From Cytobacillus oceanisediminis (GTDB lineage: Bacteria > Bacillota > Bacilli > Bacillales > Cytobacillaceae), in assembly GCF_022811925.1 (NCBI RefSeq), contig NZ_CP065511.1, positions 1,109,501 to 1,173,500 of the forward strand: DNA of 64,000 nt, written 5' to 3'. The notes beneath the pieces are model-generated. The model saw only the letters and a program-made list of their open reading frames with translations. It was not told the origin of the DNA and did no database searches. How positions within the stretch are numbered: position 1 is the first letter of the stretch; each line of letters starts with the position of its first letter. The position numbers were made by a program, and so were the translations under genes. This document shows positions 8,480 through 15,965 of the stretch, piece after piece.

Positions 8480-9535
8480 TTATTCATATTTAGCCCGCAG
8501 CTCCTGCATCTCTTCCACAAGTTTCTTCCCGATTTCATGCGAAAAGTCTTCATAGACAGGGTCCAGTTCAGCCTGCCATTTCTGTTTTTCTTCAGGTGTA
8601 AGCTCATGAATTTGAATGGAGGAATTCAGCCTGATTTTTTCAAGCAGTTCTTCGTTCATTTCAAAAGCCATCCGGCTGTTCCATGCGGTTGTTTCTTCCA
8701 TTGCCTCAAGCAGAATCTTCTTTGTTTCCTCACTCTGCTCATTCCAGACCTTTTCGCTCATCATCACCGCATATCCAAGATAGCCATGATTGCTGATTGT
8801 CATATGCTTTTGCAGGTTATAAAATTTCTTTGAGTAGATATTGGAAATGGTATTTTCTTCTCCATCCACATCGCCTTCTTCAAGGAGTTTATAAGTGGAA
8901 TTGAATGAATCCTGAACAGCCTTTGCCTTCAGGCGGCTGAATTGGGCCGATATCACATCACTTTGCATGATTCGGAAGGATTGTCCTTCCAGATCCCCTG
9001 GTTTTTGGATAGGACCCTGATTCGAAGTGATCTGCTTAAATCCATTTGGCCAGTGGGCGAGCCCTTTAATGCCGTCCCCCTGCAGGGATCTCAGCAGCTG
9101 CTTGCCGATATCCCCGTTCAATCCTTCAAGCGCAGCTTCACGCGTAGGGAACGCAAAAGGCAGATCCAGCACTCCCCATTGCGGGGAAAGCATGCCTAGC
9201 TTGGATGTGGAGGGGGCAATAAAGTGAACCTGGCCTTCTTTAAGAGCATTTATTTCTTCTATATCAGAATAGAGACTGCCATTTGGAAACACCTCTATTT
9301 TAATATGGCCATTCGACTTTTCGGCGACAAGTTCCGCAAACTTTTGGGCGGCAAGGCCCTTCGGCGTATTTTCAGCCACCACATGGCTGAACTTGAAGAC
9401 AATTTGATCCTTGAGCCCTTCCTGGTCATCATCATAGGGAATCTCATCCCGGGGAAAAAAGCTTTGATAGCCAAAGAAGCCAGCCAGCAGCAAAACCATA
9501 CCGGCAAGGAGAATATAGCCTGCGGCGCTTTTCAT
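8480..9535 (-). CDS. dctB: C4-dicarboxylate-binding lipoprotein-like protein DctB (TRAP DctP family)
   Basis: This 352-aa secreted solute-binding protein of the TRAP DctP fold starts with a membrane anchor (residues 4-24), followed by FSHVVAENTPKGLAAQKFAE, and has PQWGVLDLPFAF and FRIMQSDVISAQF in the ligand lobe. ATG 9535 has an ideal ribosome site (AAAAGGAGG) and is preferred over an upstream start. No TRAP membrane subunits (DctQ, DctM) are nearby. Instead it lies divergent from dctS-dctR-dctP, exactly the B. subtilis ydbEFGH order. There the binding protein and the DctP transporter act with the DctS kinase as a sensor for fumarate and succinate (established for B. subtilis). The same role is inferred here. 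Confidence 0.88.
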   Translation of the reverse strand: MKSAAGYILLAGMVLLLAGFFGYQSFFPRDEIPYDDDQEGLKDQIVFKFSHVVAENTPKGLAAQKFAELVAEKSNGHIKIEVFPNGSLYSDIEEINALKEGQVHFIAPSTSKLGMLSPQWGVLDLPFAFPTREAALEGLNGDIGKQLLRSLQGDGIKGLAHWPNGFKQITSNQGPIQKPGDLEGQSFRIMQSDVISAQFSRLKAKAVQDSFNSTYKLLEEGDVDGEENTISNIYSKKFYNLQKHMTISNHGYLGYAVMMSEKVWNEQSEETKKILLEAMEETTAWNSRMAFEMNEELLEKIRLNSSIQIHELTPEEKQKWQAELDPVYEDFSHEIGKKLVEEMQELRAKYE

Positions 9536-9615
9536 TTGAATCCTCCTTTTTAAAACTATTAATGTTATCATACTTACAAGAATTCTATCCGTAAAGGCAG
9601 AAGGGAGGGACCCTT

Positions 9616-11217
9616 GTGAATCAGATGCCCATCCGCTGGAAGATTACCATCCTGTCTTATGCAGTCGTTATTTTTTCTTTATTGATTGGCGGAATGGTCG
9701 TTATTGCAAACATCCAGGAGCAGGAAGAAAAAGAACTGAGAATACGCTCGATGAATACAGCCAGAACGGTGGCAGAACTGTCAGATGTGAAAAAAGGAAT
9801 CCTGCAGCCCCAGGGCTGGAAGACGGTTAACAAAGTCGCAGAGGAAATCCGCATTATTAATGAAACAGATTATATTGTAATCATGAATATGGAGCGTATC
9901 CGCTATTCTCACCCGGTCAGGGAACTGATCGGCAGGCCTTCTTCAGGGGAGGATGAGAAGCCGGCTTTTGCCGAGCATATTTATTTTTCCAAGGCAGAGG
10001 GAGACGTCGGCACCTTTATCCGCGCATTCATCCCGATCAAAAATGAAAGCCTCAATCAAATCGGTGTGGTCGTTGTCGGCAATAAGATCCCTTCGATTAC
10101 GGAGATTATCACAGATCTGGCAGACGAAATCAGCATTATTGTCCTGCTGACACTCATATTTGGACTGATCGGCTCTTTAATGCTTGCCAATCATATTAAA
10201 AAGCAGATGTTCCAGCTGGAGCCCCATGAAATAAAACGGATGCTGGAGGAAAGGACAGCCACGTTCCATTCGATCAATGAAGGCGTAATCGCGATCGATA
10301 ACCAGGAAAACATTACGATTTTCAATGAAAAGGCAAAGAAAATATTTAATGTGACAGGACCCGTCGCCGGCAAAAAAATCAGAGACGTTCTAAAAGACAC
10401 AAGGCTCCCGGAGATTGTGGAGAGTAATCGTGCAGTCTATAACGAACAAATCATTGTAAGCGGCAAGGTCATCCTGAGCACCAGAATTCCCATCCGGAAA
10501 GACAATGAGAAGATTGGAGCTGTGGCCATCTTCCAGGACCGTACAGAAGTCACGAAGCTAGCCGAAGAGCTGACAGGCGTAAAAAGCTTTGTAGAGGCGC
10601 TTAGGGTGCAGAACCATGAACATATGAACAAGCTTCACACCATTGCCGGATTGATCCAGCTTGGGAAAGCAGACAAAGCATTAAAGCTGACGTTCGATGC
10701 TTCTGAGGAGCAGGAAAACCTCTCGAATTTCCTCAGCGATAAAATCAGGAACGATGCCATCGCAGGCCTTTTATTAAGCAAAGTGCGGCGCGGCAGGGAA
10801 TTGGGCATCACTGTGGTCATTGACCTAAACAGCAGCCTGGAGGAGTTTCCGAACCGCCTGGATCACCATGACTTTGTATTGCTGCTGGGCAATCTGATTG
10901 AAAATGCCTTCGGGGCTTTTGAGCATAGTGATCGTGAAGATCGAAAAGTTGATATCAGCATTGAACAGACCGAAGAGATTTGTGCCGTGCTGGTGGAAGA
11001 TAACGGCTGCGGGATAGAGGAAGCGCTTTTGCCGAAGCTATATGAAAAAGGATTCACCGCCAATAAATCAGGCGGGACAGGATATGGGCTTTACCTTGTT
11101 AAACAAATTACAGAAAAAGGCGGAGGAGCGATCGAAGTGTCAACAAGCCGGGGTGAAGGAACTTCATTTACGATCACTTTTCCTATGGAAGCGGAGGGAG
11201 AATCATATGGCGGTTAA
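9616..11217 (+). CDS. dctS: C4-dicarboxylate sensor histidine kinase DctS
   Basis: This 533-aa membrane kinase is of the CitA/DcuS type. TM1 is at about residues 10-30 and an extracellular PDC/sCache-type domain follows to about residue 175. TM2 is at about 176-197, a cytoplasmic PAS domain at about 213-320 (TFHSINEGVIAIDNQENITIFN), and the phospho-acceptor box RVQNHEHMNKLHTIAGLIQLG follows. The ATPase domain has NLIENAFGAF and DNGCGIEE. The start is GTG with GGGAGG 7 bp upstream. Its stop overlaps dctR, so both are made together. It is inferred to phosphorylate DctR when C4-dicarboxylates are outside the cell, with DctB and DctP as co-sensors as known in B. subtilis. Confidence 0.9.
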   Translation: MNQMPIRWKITILSYAVVIFSLLIGGMVVIANIQEQEEKELRIRSMNTARTVAELSDVKKGILQPQGWKTVNKVAEEIRIINETDYIVIMNMERIRYSHPVRELIGRPSSGEDEKPAFAEHIYFSKAEGDVGTFIRAFIPIKNESLNQIGVVVVGNKIPSITEIITDLADEISIIVLLTLIFGLIGSLMLANHIKKQMFQLEPHEIKRMLEERTATFHSINEGVIAIDNQENITIFNEKAKKIFNVTGPVAGKKIRDVLKDTRLPEIVESNRAVYNEQIIVSGKVILSTRIPIRKDNEKIGAVAIFQDRTEVTKLAEELTGVKSFVEALRVQNHEHMNKLHTIAGLIQLGKADKALKLTFDASEEQENLSNFLSDKIRNDAIAGLLLSKVRRGRELGITVVIDLNSSLEEFPNRLDHHDFVLLLGNLIENAFGAFEHSDREDRKVDISIEQTEEICAVLVEDNGCGIEEALLPKLYEKGFTANKSGGTGYGLYLVKQITEKGGGAIEVSTSRGEGTSFTITFPMEAEGESYGG

Positions 11218-11893
11218 AGAGGAAATCAGTGTGCTGCTGATTGAAGATGATCCAATGGTCCAGGAAGTGAATAAAGAATTTATTGCAAGTGTTGAAGGAT
11301 TTAAAATCATCGCGGCAGCCGGAAATGGGGAGGAAGGCATCACCCTTGCCAAAAAGCTGCAGCCTGACCTGGTGATTTTAGATATTTTTATGCCGAAAAA
11401 AGATGGCATTCAAACCCTGCAGGAATTCAGAAAGCAGCACCTTGATTCTGATGTCATTGTCGTTTCCGCTGCAAAGGATAAGGAAACCATCAAGCTGATG
11501 CTTCAAAACGGAGCCAGGGATTATATTATCAAACCCTTTAAGCTGAACAGGATTCAGCAGGCTCTCGAAAAATACCGCCATTACAGGGAAAGCCTTAAGG
11601 AATCAGGCATCCTGTCACAGGAGCAGCTCGATGCCCTGATTTATGCCAAGCAGGCGAAGAAAGAAGCAAACATTCTGCCAAAAGGGCTGAATGAATTCAC
11701 CTTAAATGAAATTACCGCATTTATGCAGCAGCAGACTGAACCTCGCTCTGCCGAAGAAGTCGCCAACGGCATCGGCATTGCCAGAGTAACCGCCCGCCGC
11801 TATCTTGATTACCTTGAAAAAAGCGGTGCGATCAGGCTTGATGTGCAGTACGGGGGAATCGGCAGGCCTGTCAATCGGTATGTCATTGTTTAG
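11207..11893 (+). CDS. dctR: Response regulator DctR
   Basis: This 228-aa CitB-family regulator has a receiver domain at residues 1-120 (LLIEDDPMVQEVNKEF, acceptor aspartate in LVILDIFMPKKDG, and YIIKPF). A C-terminal winged helix-turn-helix (VANGIGIARVTARRYLDYLEKSGAI) follows. ATG 11207 lies inside the end of dctS (overlap 11 bp) with GGAGGGAG 6 bp upstream, so an upstream in-frame extension is rejected. It is expected to activate the dctP promoter 120 bp downstream of its own stop, where a DctR-dependent weak -35 and a cre site are found. Confidence 0.9.
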   Translation: MAVKEEISVLLIEDDPMVQEVNKEFIASVEGFKIIAAAGNGEEGITLAKKLQPDLVILDIFMPKKDGIQTLQEFRKQHLDSDVIVVSAAKDKETIKLMLQNGARDYIIKPFKLNRIQQALEKYRHYRESLKESGILSQEQLDALIYAKQAKKEANILPKGLNEFTLNEITAFMQQQTEPRSAEEVANGIGIARVTARRYLDYLEKSGAIRLDVQYGGIGRPVNRYVIV

Positions 11894-11957
11894 TTTCATT
11901 CCTTGAGACCAAAATGAACAAAACATCCGTTATGACCATAAACTTCTCGCTTTTATC

Positions 11958-11971
11958 TGAAAACGCTATCA
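11958..11971. promoter_or_regulatory. cre site (CcpA operator) in the dctP promoter
   Basis: TGAAAACGCTATCA matches the Bacillus cre consensus TGWAANCGNTNWCA at every fixed position. It lies 8 bp before a -10-like TAGAAT (11979-11984), in the -35/spacer region, where CcpA binding would block the polymerase. No good -35 is present, as expected of an activator-dependent promoter. Confidence 0.8.
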
Positions 11972-12015
11972 TTTCTAATAGAATGAATAGTTAGAAAAAA
12001 GGAGATGAGATAAAA

Positions 12016-13305
12016 GTGAAGAAGCAGCGGATTTATAAGAATTTAACCTTTCAGGTATTAACGGCTATTTTTATCGGTGTTATGGTCGGGCTGATTTGGC
12101 CGGAAGTCGGAAAAGAGATGAAGCCGGTCGGCGACACCTTCATCAACGCAGTCAAAATGGTCATTGCCCCGATTATTTTCCTGACCATCGTCCTTGGAAT
12201 CGCCAAAATGGGTGATATGAAAAAAGTCGGCAAGGTTGGCGGGAAAGCGTTCATATATTTTGAGGTTGTTACTACACTTGCTTTAATGATCGGTCTTATC
12301 GTCGTTAATGTCATTAAACCAGGTGCAGGCCTGAACTTTAATGAATTGGAAAAAGGGGATGTTTCACAGTATACAGCCAATGGCGGTGAGGGCATTAACT
12401 GGATCGAATTTGTGACACATATCGTGCCTTCCAACATGGTGGATGCCTTTGCAAAAGGAGATATCCTGCAGGTATTATTCTTTTCTATCTTATTTGGTGT
12501 CGGTCTGGCCGCTCTTGGTGAAAAGGGCAAAATCGTCATTGAATTTTTGGATAAGCTATCATTAGTCTTCTTTAAAATTATCGGCTATGTCATGAAGGCA
12601 GCCCCGCTTGGAGCATTTGGAGCGATGGCCTATACAATCGGACATTTCGGCCTGGCATCCCTTGTTCCGCTTGGGAAACTGATGATTTCCGTGTATGTGA
12701 CGATGTTCTTATTTATCTTTGTTGTTTTAAATATTATCTGCAAAATGTACGGATTCAGCTTATGGAATTATCTGAAGTTCATCAAAGATGAAATTTTAAT
12801 CGTATTAGGCACAAGTTCATCAGAATCAGTGCTTCCGAGAATGATGGATAAAATGGAGCGCATCGGCTGCTCGAAATCGGTTGTTGGGCTGGTTATCCCA
12901 ACAGGTTATTCCTTTAACCTGGATGGTACATCCATTTACCTGTCCATGGCGGTTGTCTTCCTTGCACAAGTGTTCGGAGTGGATCTGACAATCGGCCAGC
13001 AGGTTACCATTCTATTAGTGCTCATGCTGACTTCAAAGGGTGCTGCGGGTGTAACAGGCAGCGGATTTATCGTATTGGCATCCACGCTTGCCGCCCTTCA
13101 GGTTATTCCTCTGGAAGGATTGGCGCTTCTTCTTGGTGTAGACCGCTTCATGAGTGAAGGAAGAGCCATCGTGAACCTGATCGGAAACGGAATCGCAACG
13201 ATGGTTGTAGCAAAGAGCGAAAATGAATTTGATGAAAATAAGGCTAAGAAAGCCATTAGTGAAATGAAATTAATGAAGCAGGAGCAGCAAAAACAGGCTG
13301 TATAA
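12016..13305 (+). CDS. dctP: C4-dicarboxylate:cation symporter DctP (DAACS family)
   Basis: This 429-aa integral membrane protein of the DctA/GltP family has about eight membrane segments. Family motifs are seen: the serine-rich LGTSSSESVLPRMM reentrant loop (about residue 267), GYSFNLDGTSIYLS (about 297) and the C-terminal SEGRAIVNLIGNGIATMVVAKSE. It imports succinate, fumarate and malate with protons or sodium. GTG and ATG alternatives were weighed, and GTG 12016 has AAGGAGATG 8 bp upstream. It is the last gene of the dctS-dctR-dctP group, behind its own promoter with a cre site, and ends at a strong terminator. Called dctA or ydbH in some annotations. Confidence 0.9.
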   Translation: MKKQRIYKNLTFQVLTAIFIGVMVGLIWPEVGKEMKPVGDTFINAVKMVIAPIIFLTIVLGIAKMGDMKKVGKVGGKAFIYFEVVTTLALMIGLIVVNVIKPGAGLNFNELEKGDVSQYTANGGEGINWIEFVTHIVPSNMVDAFAKGDILQVLFFSILFGVGLAALGEKGKIVIEFLDKLSLVFFKIIGYVMKAAPLGAFGAMAYTIGHFGLASLVPLGKLMISVYVTMFLFIFVVLNIICKMYGFSLWNYLKFIKDEILIVLGTSSSESVLPRMMDKMERIGCSKSVVGLVIPTGYSFNLDGTSIYLSMAVVFLAQVFGVDLTIGQQVTILLVLMLTSKGAAGVTGSGFIVLASTLAALQVIPLEGLALLLGVDRFMSEGRAIVNLIGNGIATMVVAKSENEFDENKAKKAISEMKLMKQEQQKQAV

Positions 13306-13310
13306 AAGGC

Positions 13311-13345
13311 AAAGGCCATTCTCAAAAGGGAATGGCCTTTAATCA
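13311..13345 (+). terminator. Intrinsic terminator of dctP
   Basis: AAAGGCCATTC (13311-13321) pairs perfectly with GAATGGCCTTT (13330-13340) around an 8-nt loop, just after the dctP stop. Confidence 0.85.
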
Positions 13346-13431
13346 TATATTGACGAAAGGGCTTTGCTGTTCCCCGACAATTCCTGCACCTATTTCCCGG
13401 GAAAAAATCAAGTATAAGAAGGATTGTCTGT

Positions 13432-13459
13432 CCTTTCAATCAAACGTTTGATTGAAAGG
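13432..13459. promoter_or_regulatory. 28-bp perfect palindrome, probable operator
   Basis: The left arm CCTTTCAATCAAAC and its exact reverse complement join without a spacer (centre between 13445 and 13446). The inner CAAACGTTTG looks like operators bound by TetR- or LacI-family dimers. It lies 148 bp upstream of the MFS gene at 13607, with a possible extended -10 (TGGTATGAT, 13517-13525) downstream of it. No TetR or LacI gene is in the window, so the regulator is encoded elsewhere. Confidence 0.65.
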
Positions 13460-13538
13460 TAAATTGTTGAATAACCGCGAAAAACAGACAAAATTTAGAA
13501 AGTTATAAAAATTGTATGGTATGATTATTCTTAAAAAA

Positions 13539-13587
13539 GTGACAGGCACCTATACCACTTAAGCAAACTGGCATAGGTGCCTGTCAC
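13539..13587. repeat. R2 inverted repeat, copy 3, in an mRNA leader
   Basis: GTGACAGGCACC (13539-13550) pairs perfectly with GGTGCCTGTCAC (13576-13587). The loop shares TATACCACTT and CTGGxATA with copy 1. It ends 20 bp before the start codon of the MFS gene and supplies a false upstream in-frame start for it. Confidence 0.85.
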
Positions 13588-13606
13588 CGGAAAGAAGGTT
13601 CACATC

Positions 13607-14920
13607 GTGAAGCGCTTAAAGATTCATTATGCGTGGATTATTTTAATATTGACGTTTTTGGCGTTGCTGGCTGCGCAAGGTGTACGATTGTCGTTCGGGG
13701 CGTTTATGGCGCCATGGGAGCATGAGTTTTCAGCGAATCGCAGCGTCATATCCTTCATTGCCTTTGTCAGCTATATTGTTTTTGCCATTTCACAGCCGTA
13801 TGTTGGCAGGCTGATTGATAAATATGGCATCCGCTATATTCTGTCCTGCAGCATTTTAGTGATTGGTTTTTCAACACTCCTGACCTTTTTCACCACTAAT
13901 GCTGTTCAGCTGATGATCATCTATGGTGTAATCGCCTCTGTTGGCTTTGGCGGTGCATCCAATGTAGCGGGAACGATGGCGGTGGCAACCTGGTTTGCCG
14001 ATAAAAAAGGTATGGCCATGGGACTGATGTCTGCAGGCACAGCCGCAGGACAGCTTATTCTCGTCCCGCTGACCTTATTCCTAATTGACCAGCTGGGCTG
14101 GAAGACAACCGTGCTCGTGCTCGGCTTCTTTTTGATTGTATTCATTTTTCCGCTGCTTCTGCTCTTTATCCGTTCAACCCCGGCTGATTTGCATATCGAG
14201 GCTTATGGAGCAAAAGTGAGTGATAGTGAGAAGGGGAAGCAAGGTAAAAAGGAAGCACCAAAAGGAACGCTATCTATATTCCAGCTCTTAAAGCGAAAAG
14301 AATTCCTGTTTCTCATGCTCCCGTTTTTCGTATGCGGCGTCACCACTACAGGCCTGATGGATACGCATCTTATTCCCTTTGCCCAGTATTGCGGATTTAC
14401 GCCTGGCGTTACCGGAGCCGCTGTCAGTCTGCTGGCCGGCTTTAATATTCTCGGCACAGTTGTATCCGGGTTCCTCGCAGATAGGTGGAATTGCAGAAGG
14501 ATTCTTGCCTTTCTCTATGGAGTGCGGGCCCTGACCATTGTTCTGCTGCTCATCATCGTGAATGATGCTTCCCTGTTTGGCTTTTTTGTCACTCAATCCC
14601 ATCTGTTAATTCTGTTTGCCATCAGCTTTGGGATTGTCAATTTTGCCACTGTCGCACCGACCATGAAACTGGCTGCGGAATATTTCAGGCATCTTTCCGC
14701 TGGAGCCGTGATTGGCTGGATATATTTGAGCCATCAGCTGGGTTCTGCTCTCGGTTCCTTCGTCCCTGGTGTCATATTTGATCTGACAGGGAGCTATGAC
14801 AGTTCTTTCATTGCGTCCATCGTTCTTCTTGTCCTGGCTTCCGCCTTTAGCATAATGCTTCCGAGACCAGGGGCAGACTATCAGTATGCGGACAGCAGGG
14901 AATTAGCGCAAAATAGGTAG
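13607..14920 (+). CDS. MFS transporter, OFA/monocarboxylate-type
   Basis: This 437-aa protein has about 12 membrane segments, with the MFS motif GRLIDKYGIRYIL after TM2 and a central loop (about residues 200-230). The pattern of TM1 (WIILILTFLALLAAQGVRLSFGAF) resembles the oxalate:formate antiporter and monocarboxylate group, so an organic-acid substrate is likely but not shown. The start is GTG 13607 with AGAAGG 8 bp upstream. A longer frame from 13577 is rejected because its first codons are the end of an R2 repeat. A 28-bp palindrome upstream suggests regulation by a dimeric repressor. It is not obviously co-transcribed with dctP, which has its own terminator. Confidence 0.82.
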   Translation: MKRLKIHYAWIILILTFLALLAAQGVRLSFGAFMAPWEHEFSANRSVISFIAFVSYIVFAISQPYVGRLIDKYGIRYILSCSILVIGFSTLLTFFTTNAVQLMIIYGVIASVGFGGASNVAGTMAVATWFADKKGMAMGLMSAGTAAGQLILVPLTLFLIDQLGWKTTVLVLGFFLIVFIFPLLLLFIRSTPADLHIEAYGAKVSDSEKGKQGKKEAPKGTLSIFQLLKRKEFLFLMLPFFVCGVTTTGLMDTHLIPFAQYCGFTPGVTGAAVSLLAGFNILGTVVSGFLADRWNCRRILAFLYGVRALTIVLLLIIVNDASLFGFFVTQSHLLILFAISFGIVNFATVAPTMKLAAEYFRHLSAGAVIGWIYLSHQLGSALGSFVPGVIFDLTGSYDSSFIASIVLLVLASAFSIMLPRPGADYQYADSRELAQNR

Positions 14921-15001
14921 GAGTTTAGAATCGACACTTTATTTCCCATCGGTTAAAATAATAATAATATTGAAATAACAGTTCGGTTAGGGGAGACAGG
15001 C

Positions 15002-15847
15002 ATGCATCGTAATCAAGATCTATATCAATTTTTCCTGGACAAAACCTGGGACTTAACAGAAGAATGGTATAAAAATGTGAACAAGGAAGAGAGCGGCGGG
15101 ATTTATACCTCGGAAGACCCCGCTGTGATTGAAAGCGTAAAGAAGCAGAATTACGAATTCCACAAGCAGTTCTCCGAAGTCTTCCATAAAGAAGAAGAAG
15201 CGTTCTTTCATGATTTGGAAAGCTGGATTGTCAAAGTGGCGCAGGATGATGAACACCTCCGTACCCCTCTGGAGATGATCCTGCAGGAGTTCTTTAACAC
15301 CCAGGAACAGTATTTGAACTTGCTTGAGCAGTTCGTTGAAACCAGCCAGGGCCAATATGATGAAAAACAAATTGCATTATGGCGCAGGATGATTATTAGA
15401 ACCATTGGTGAAGTGGTTACGTGGTTCACGGAAGAATATAATAACCATTCCCAGAAGAGGCTGCAGGCTCAGCAGGCATTAATCCTTGAACTAAGTTCCC
15501 CGGTCATTTCTTTAACAGAAGATATCGCACTTCTGCCGCTTGTCGGGGATATTGATACGGCACGTGCAAAAAGCATGCTTGAAAATACACTTCAGCAATG
15601 CAATAAATTAGGCGTCAACCAGCTGTTCCTGGACCTTTCAGGCGTAGTTATGATTGATACCATGGTAGCCCATCAGCTATTCCAGCTGATAGAAGCGCTA
15701 AGCCTGATCGGCGTAAAGACAACAATCTCCGGCTTAAGACCGGAAATTGCCCAGACCGCAGTACAGCTCGGTTTGTCATTTGATCACGTCAGCATCAAAT
15801 CCACGCTATCCAGTGCCATTAAATCAGCGAACATAATAGCAGGGTAA
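15002..15847 (+). CDS. RsbR-type stressosome protein (STAS domain), phosphorylatable
   Basis: This 281-aa protein has an N-terminal all-helical globin-like sensor (residues 1-150) and a C-terminal STAS domain (about 165-275), the RsbR layout. Both threonines phosphorylated in B. subtilis RsbRA are kept: T220 in IDTMVA and T252 in IAQTAV. It is expected to build stressosomes with RsbS, be phosphorylated by RsbT and so feed environmental signals to sigma-B. It is encoded alone, away from any rsb or sigB gene in this window, like the B. subtilis paralogues RsbRB-RsbRD. A ribosome site (AGGGGAGA) precedes the ATG. A very strong palindromic terminator follows. Confidence 0.88.
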   Translation: MHRNQDLYQFFLDKTWDLTEEWYKNVNKEESGGIYTSEDPAVIESVKKQNYEFHKQFSEVFHKEEEAFFHDLESWIVKVAQDDEHLRTPLEMILQEFFNTQEQYLNLLEQFVETSQGQYDEKQIALWRRMIIRTIGEVVTWFTEEYNNHSQKRLQAQQALILELSSPVISLTEDIALLPLVGDIDTARAKSMLENTLQQCNKLGVNQLFLDLSGVVMIDTMVAHQLFQLIEALSLIGVKTTISGLRPEIAQTAVQLGLSFDHVSIKSTLSSAIKSANIIAG

Positions 15848-15851
15848 TAAA

Positions 15852-15884
15852 AAACACGATGAAGACTGTCTTCATCGTGTTTCT
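15852..15884 (+). terminator. Near-perfect palindromic terminator
   Basis: AAACACGATGAAGAC (15852-15866) pairs over 15 bp with GTCTTCATCGTGTTT (15868-15882), with only one base between the arms, then TTCTTAA. The almost absent loop is unusual for a terminator. Confidence 0.75.
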
Positions 15885-15910
15885 TAATATTTAAGGCGTA
15901 TCAGGCCGGA

Positions 15911-15965
15911 AGTTAGATAACTGTCTAGCTCCAGGCGCCGATGAGCGGGCGCCTGGAGCTTTTAG
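15911..15965. repeat. R1 repeat, copy D (left end fused to another hairpin)
   Basis: It begins with the R1 left end AGATAACTGTCTAGCTCCA. Here the rest is replaced by a 13-bp perfect stem, AGCTCCAGGCGCC (15927-15939) with GGCGCCTGGAGCT (15948-15960), followed by TTTTAG. It lies between two convergent genes and probably ends both transcripts. Confidence 0.75.

Noticed and set aside
8480-9535. Full TRAP transporter locus
   Set aside because: No DctQ or DctM subunits are present. The gene order is that of the DctB sensor protein with dctS, dctR and dctP.
13577-13606. Upstream start for the MFS gene at 13607
   Set aside because: The first codons are the right arm of an R2 repeat and no ribosome site precedes them; AGAAGG precedes GTG 13607 at good distance.
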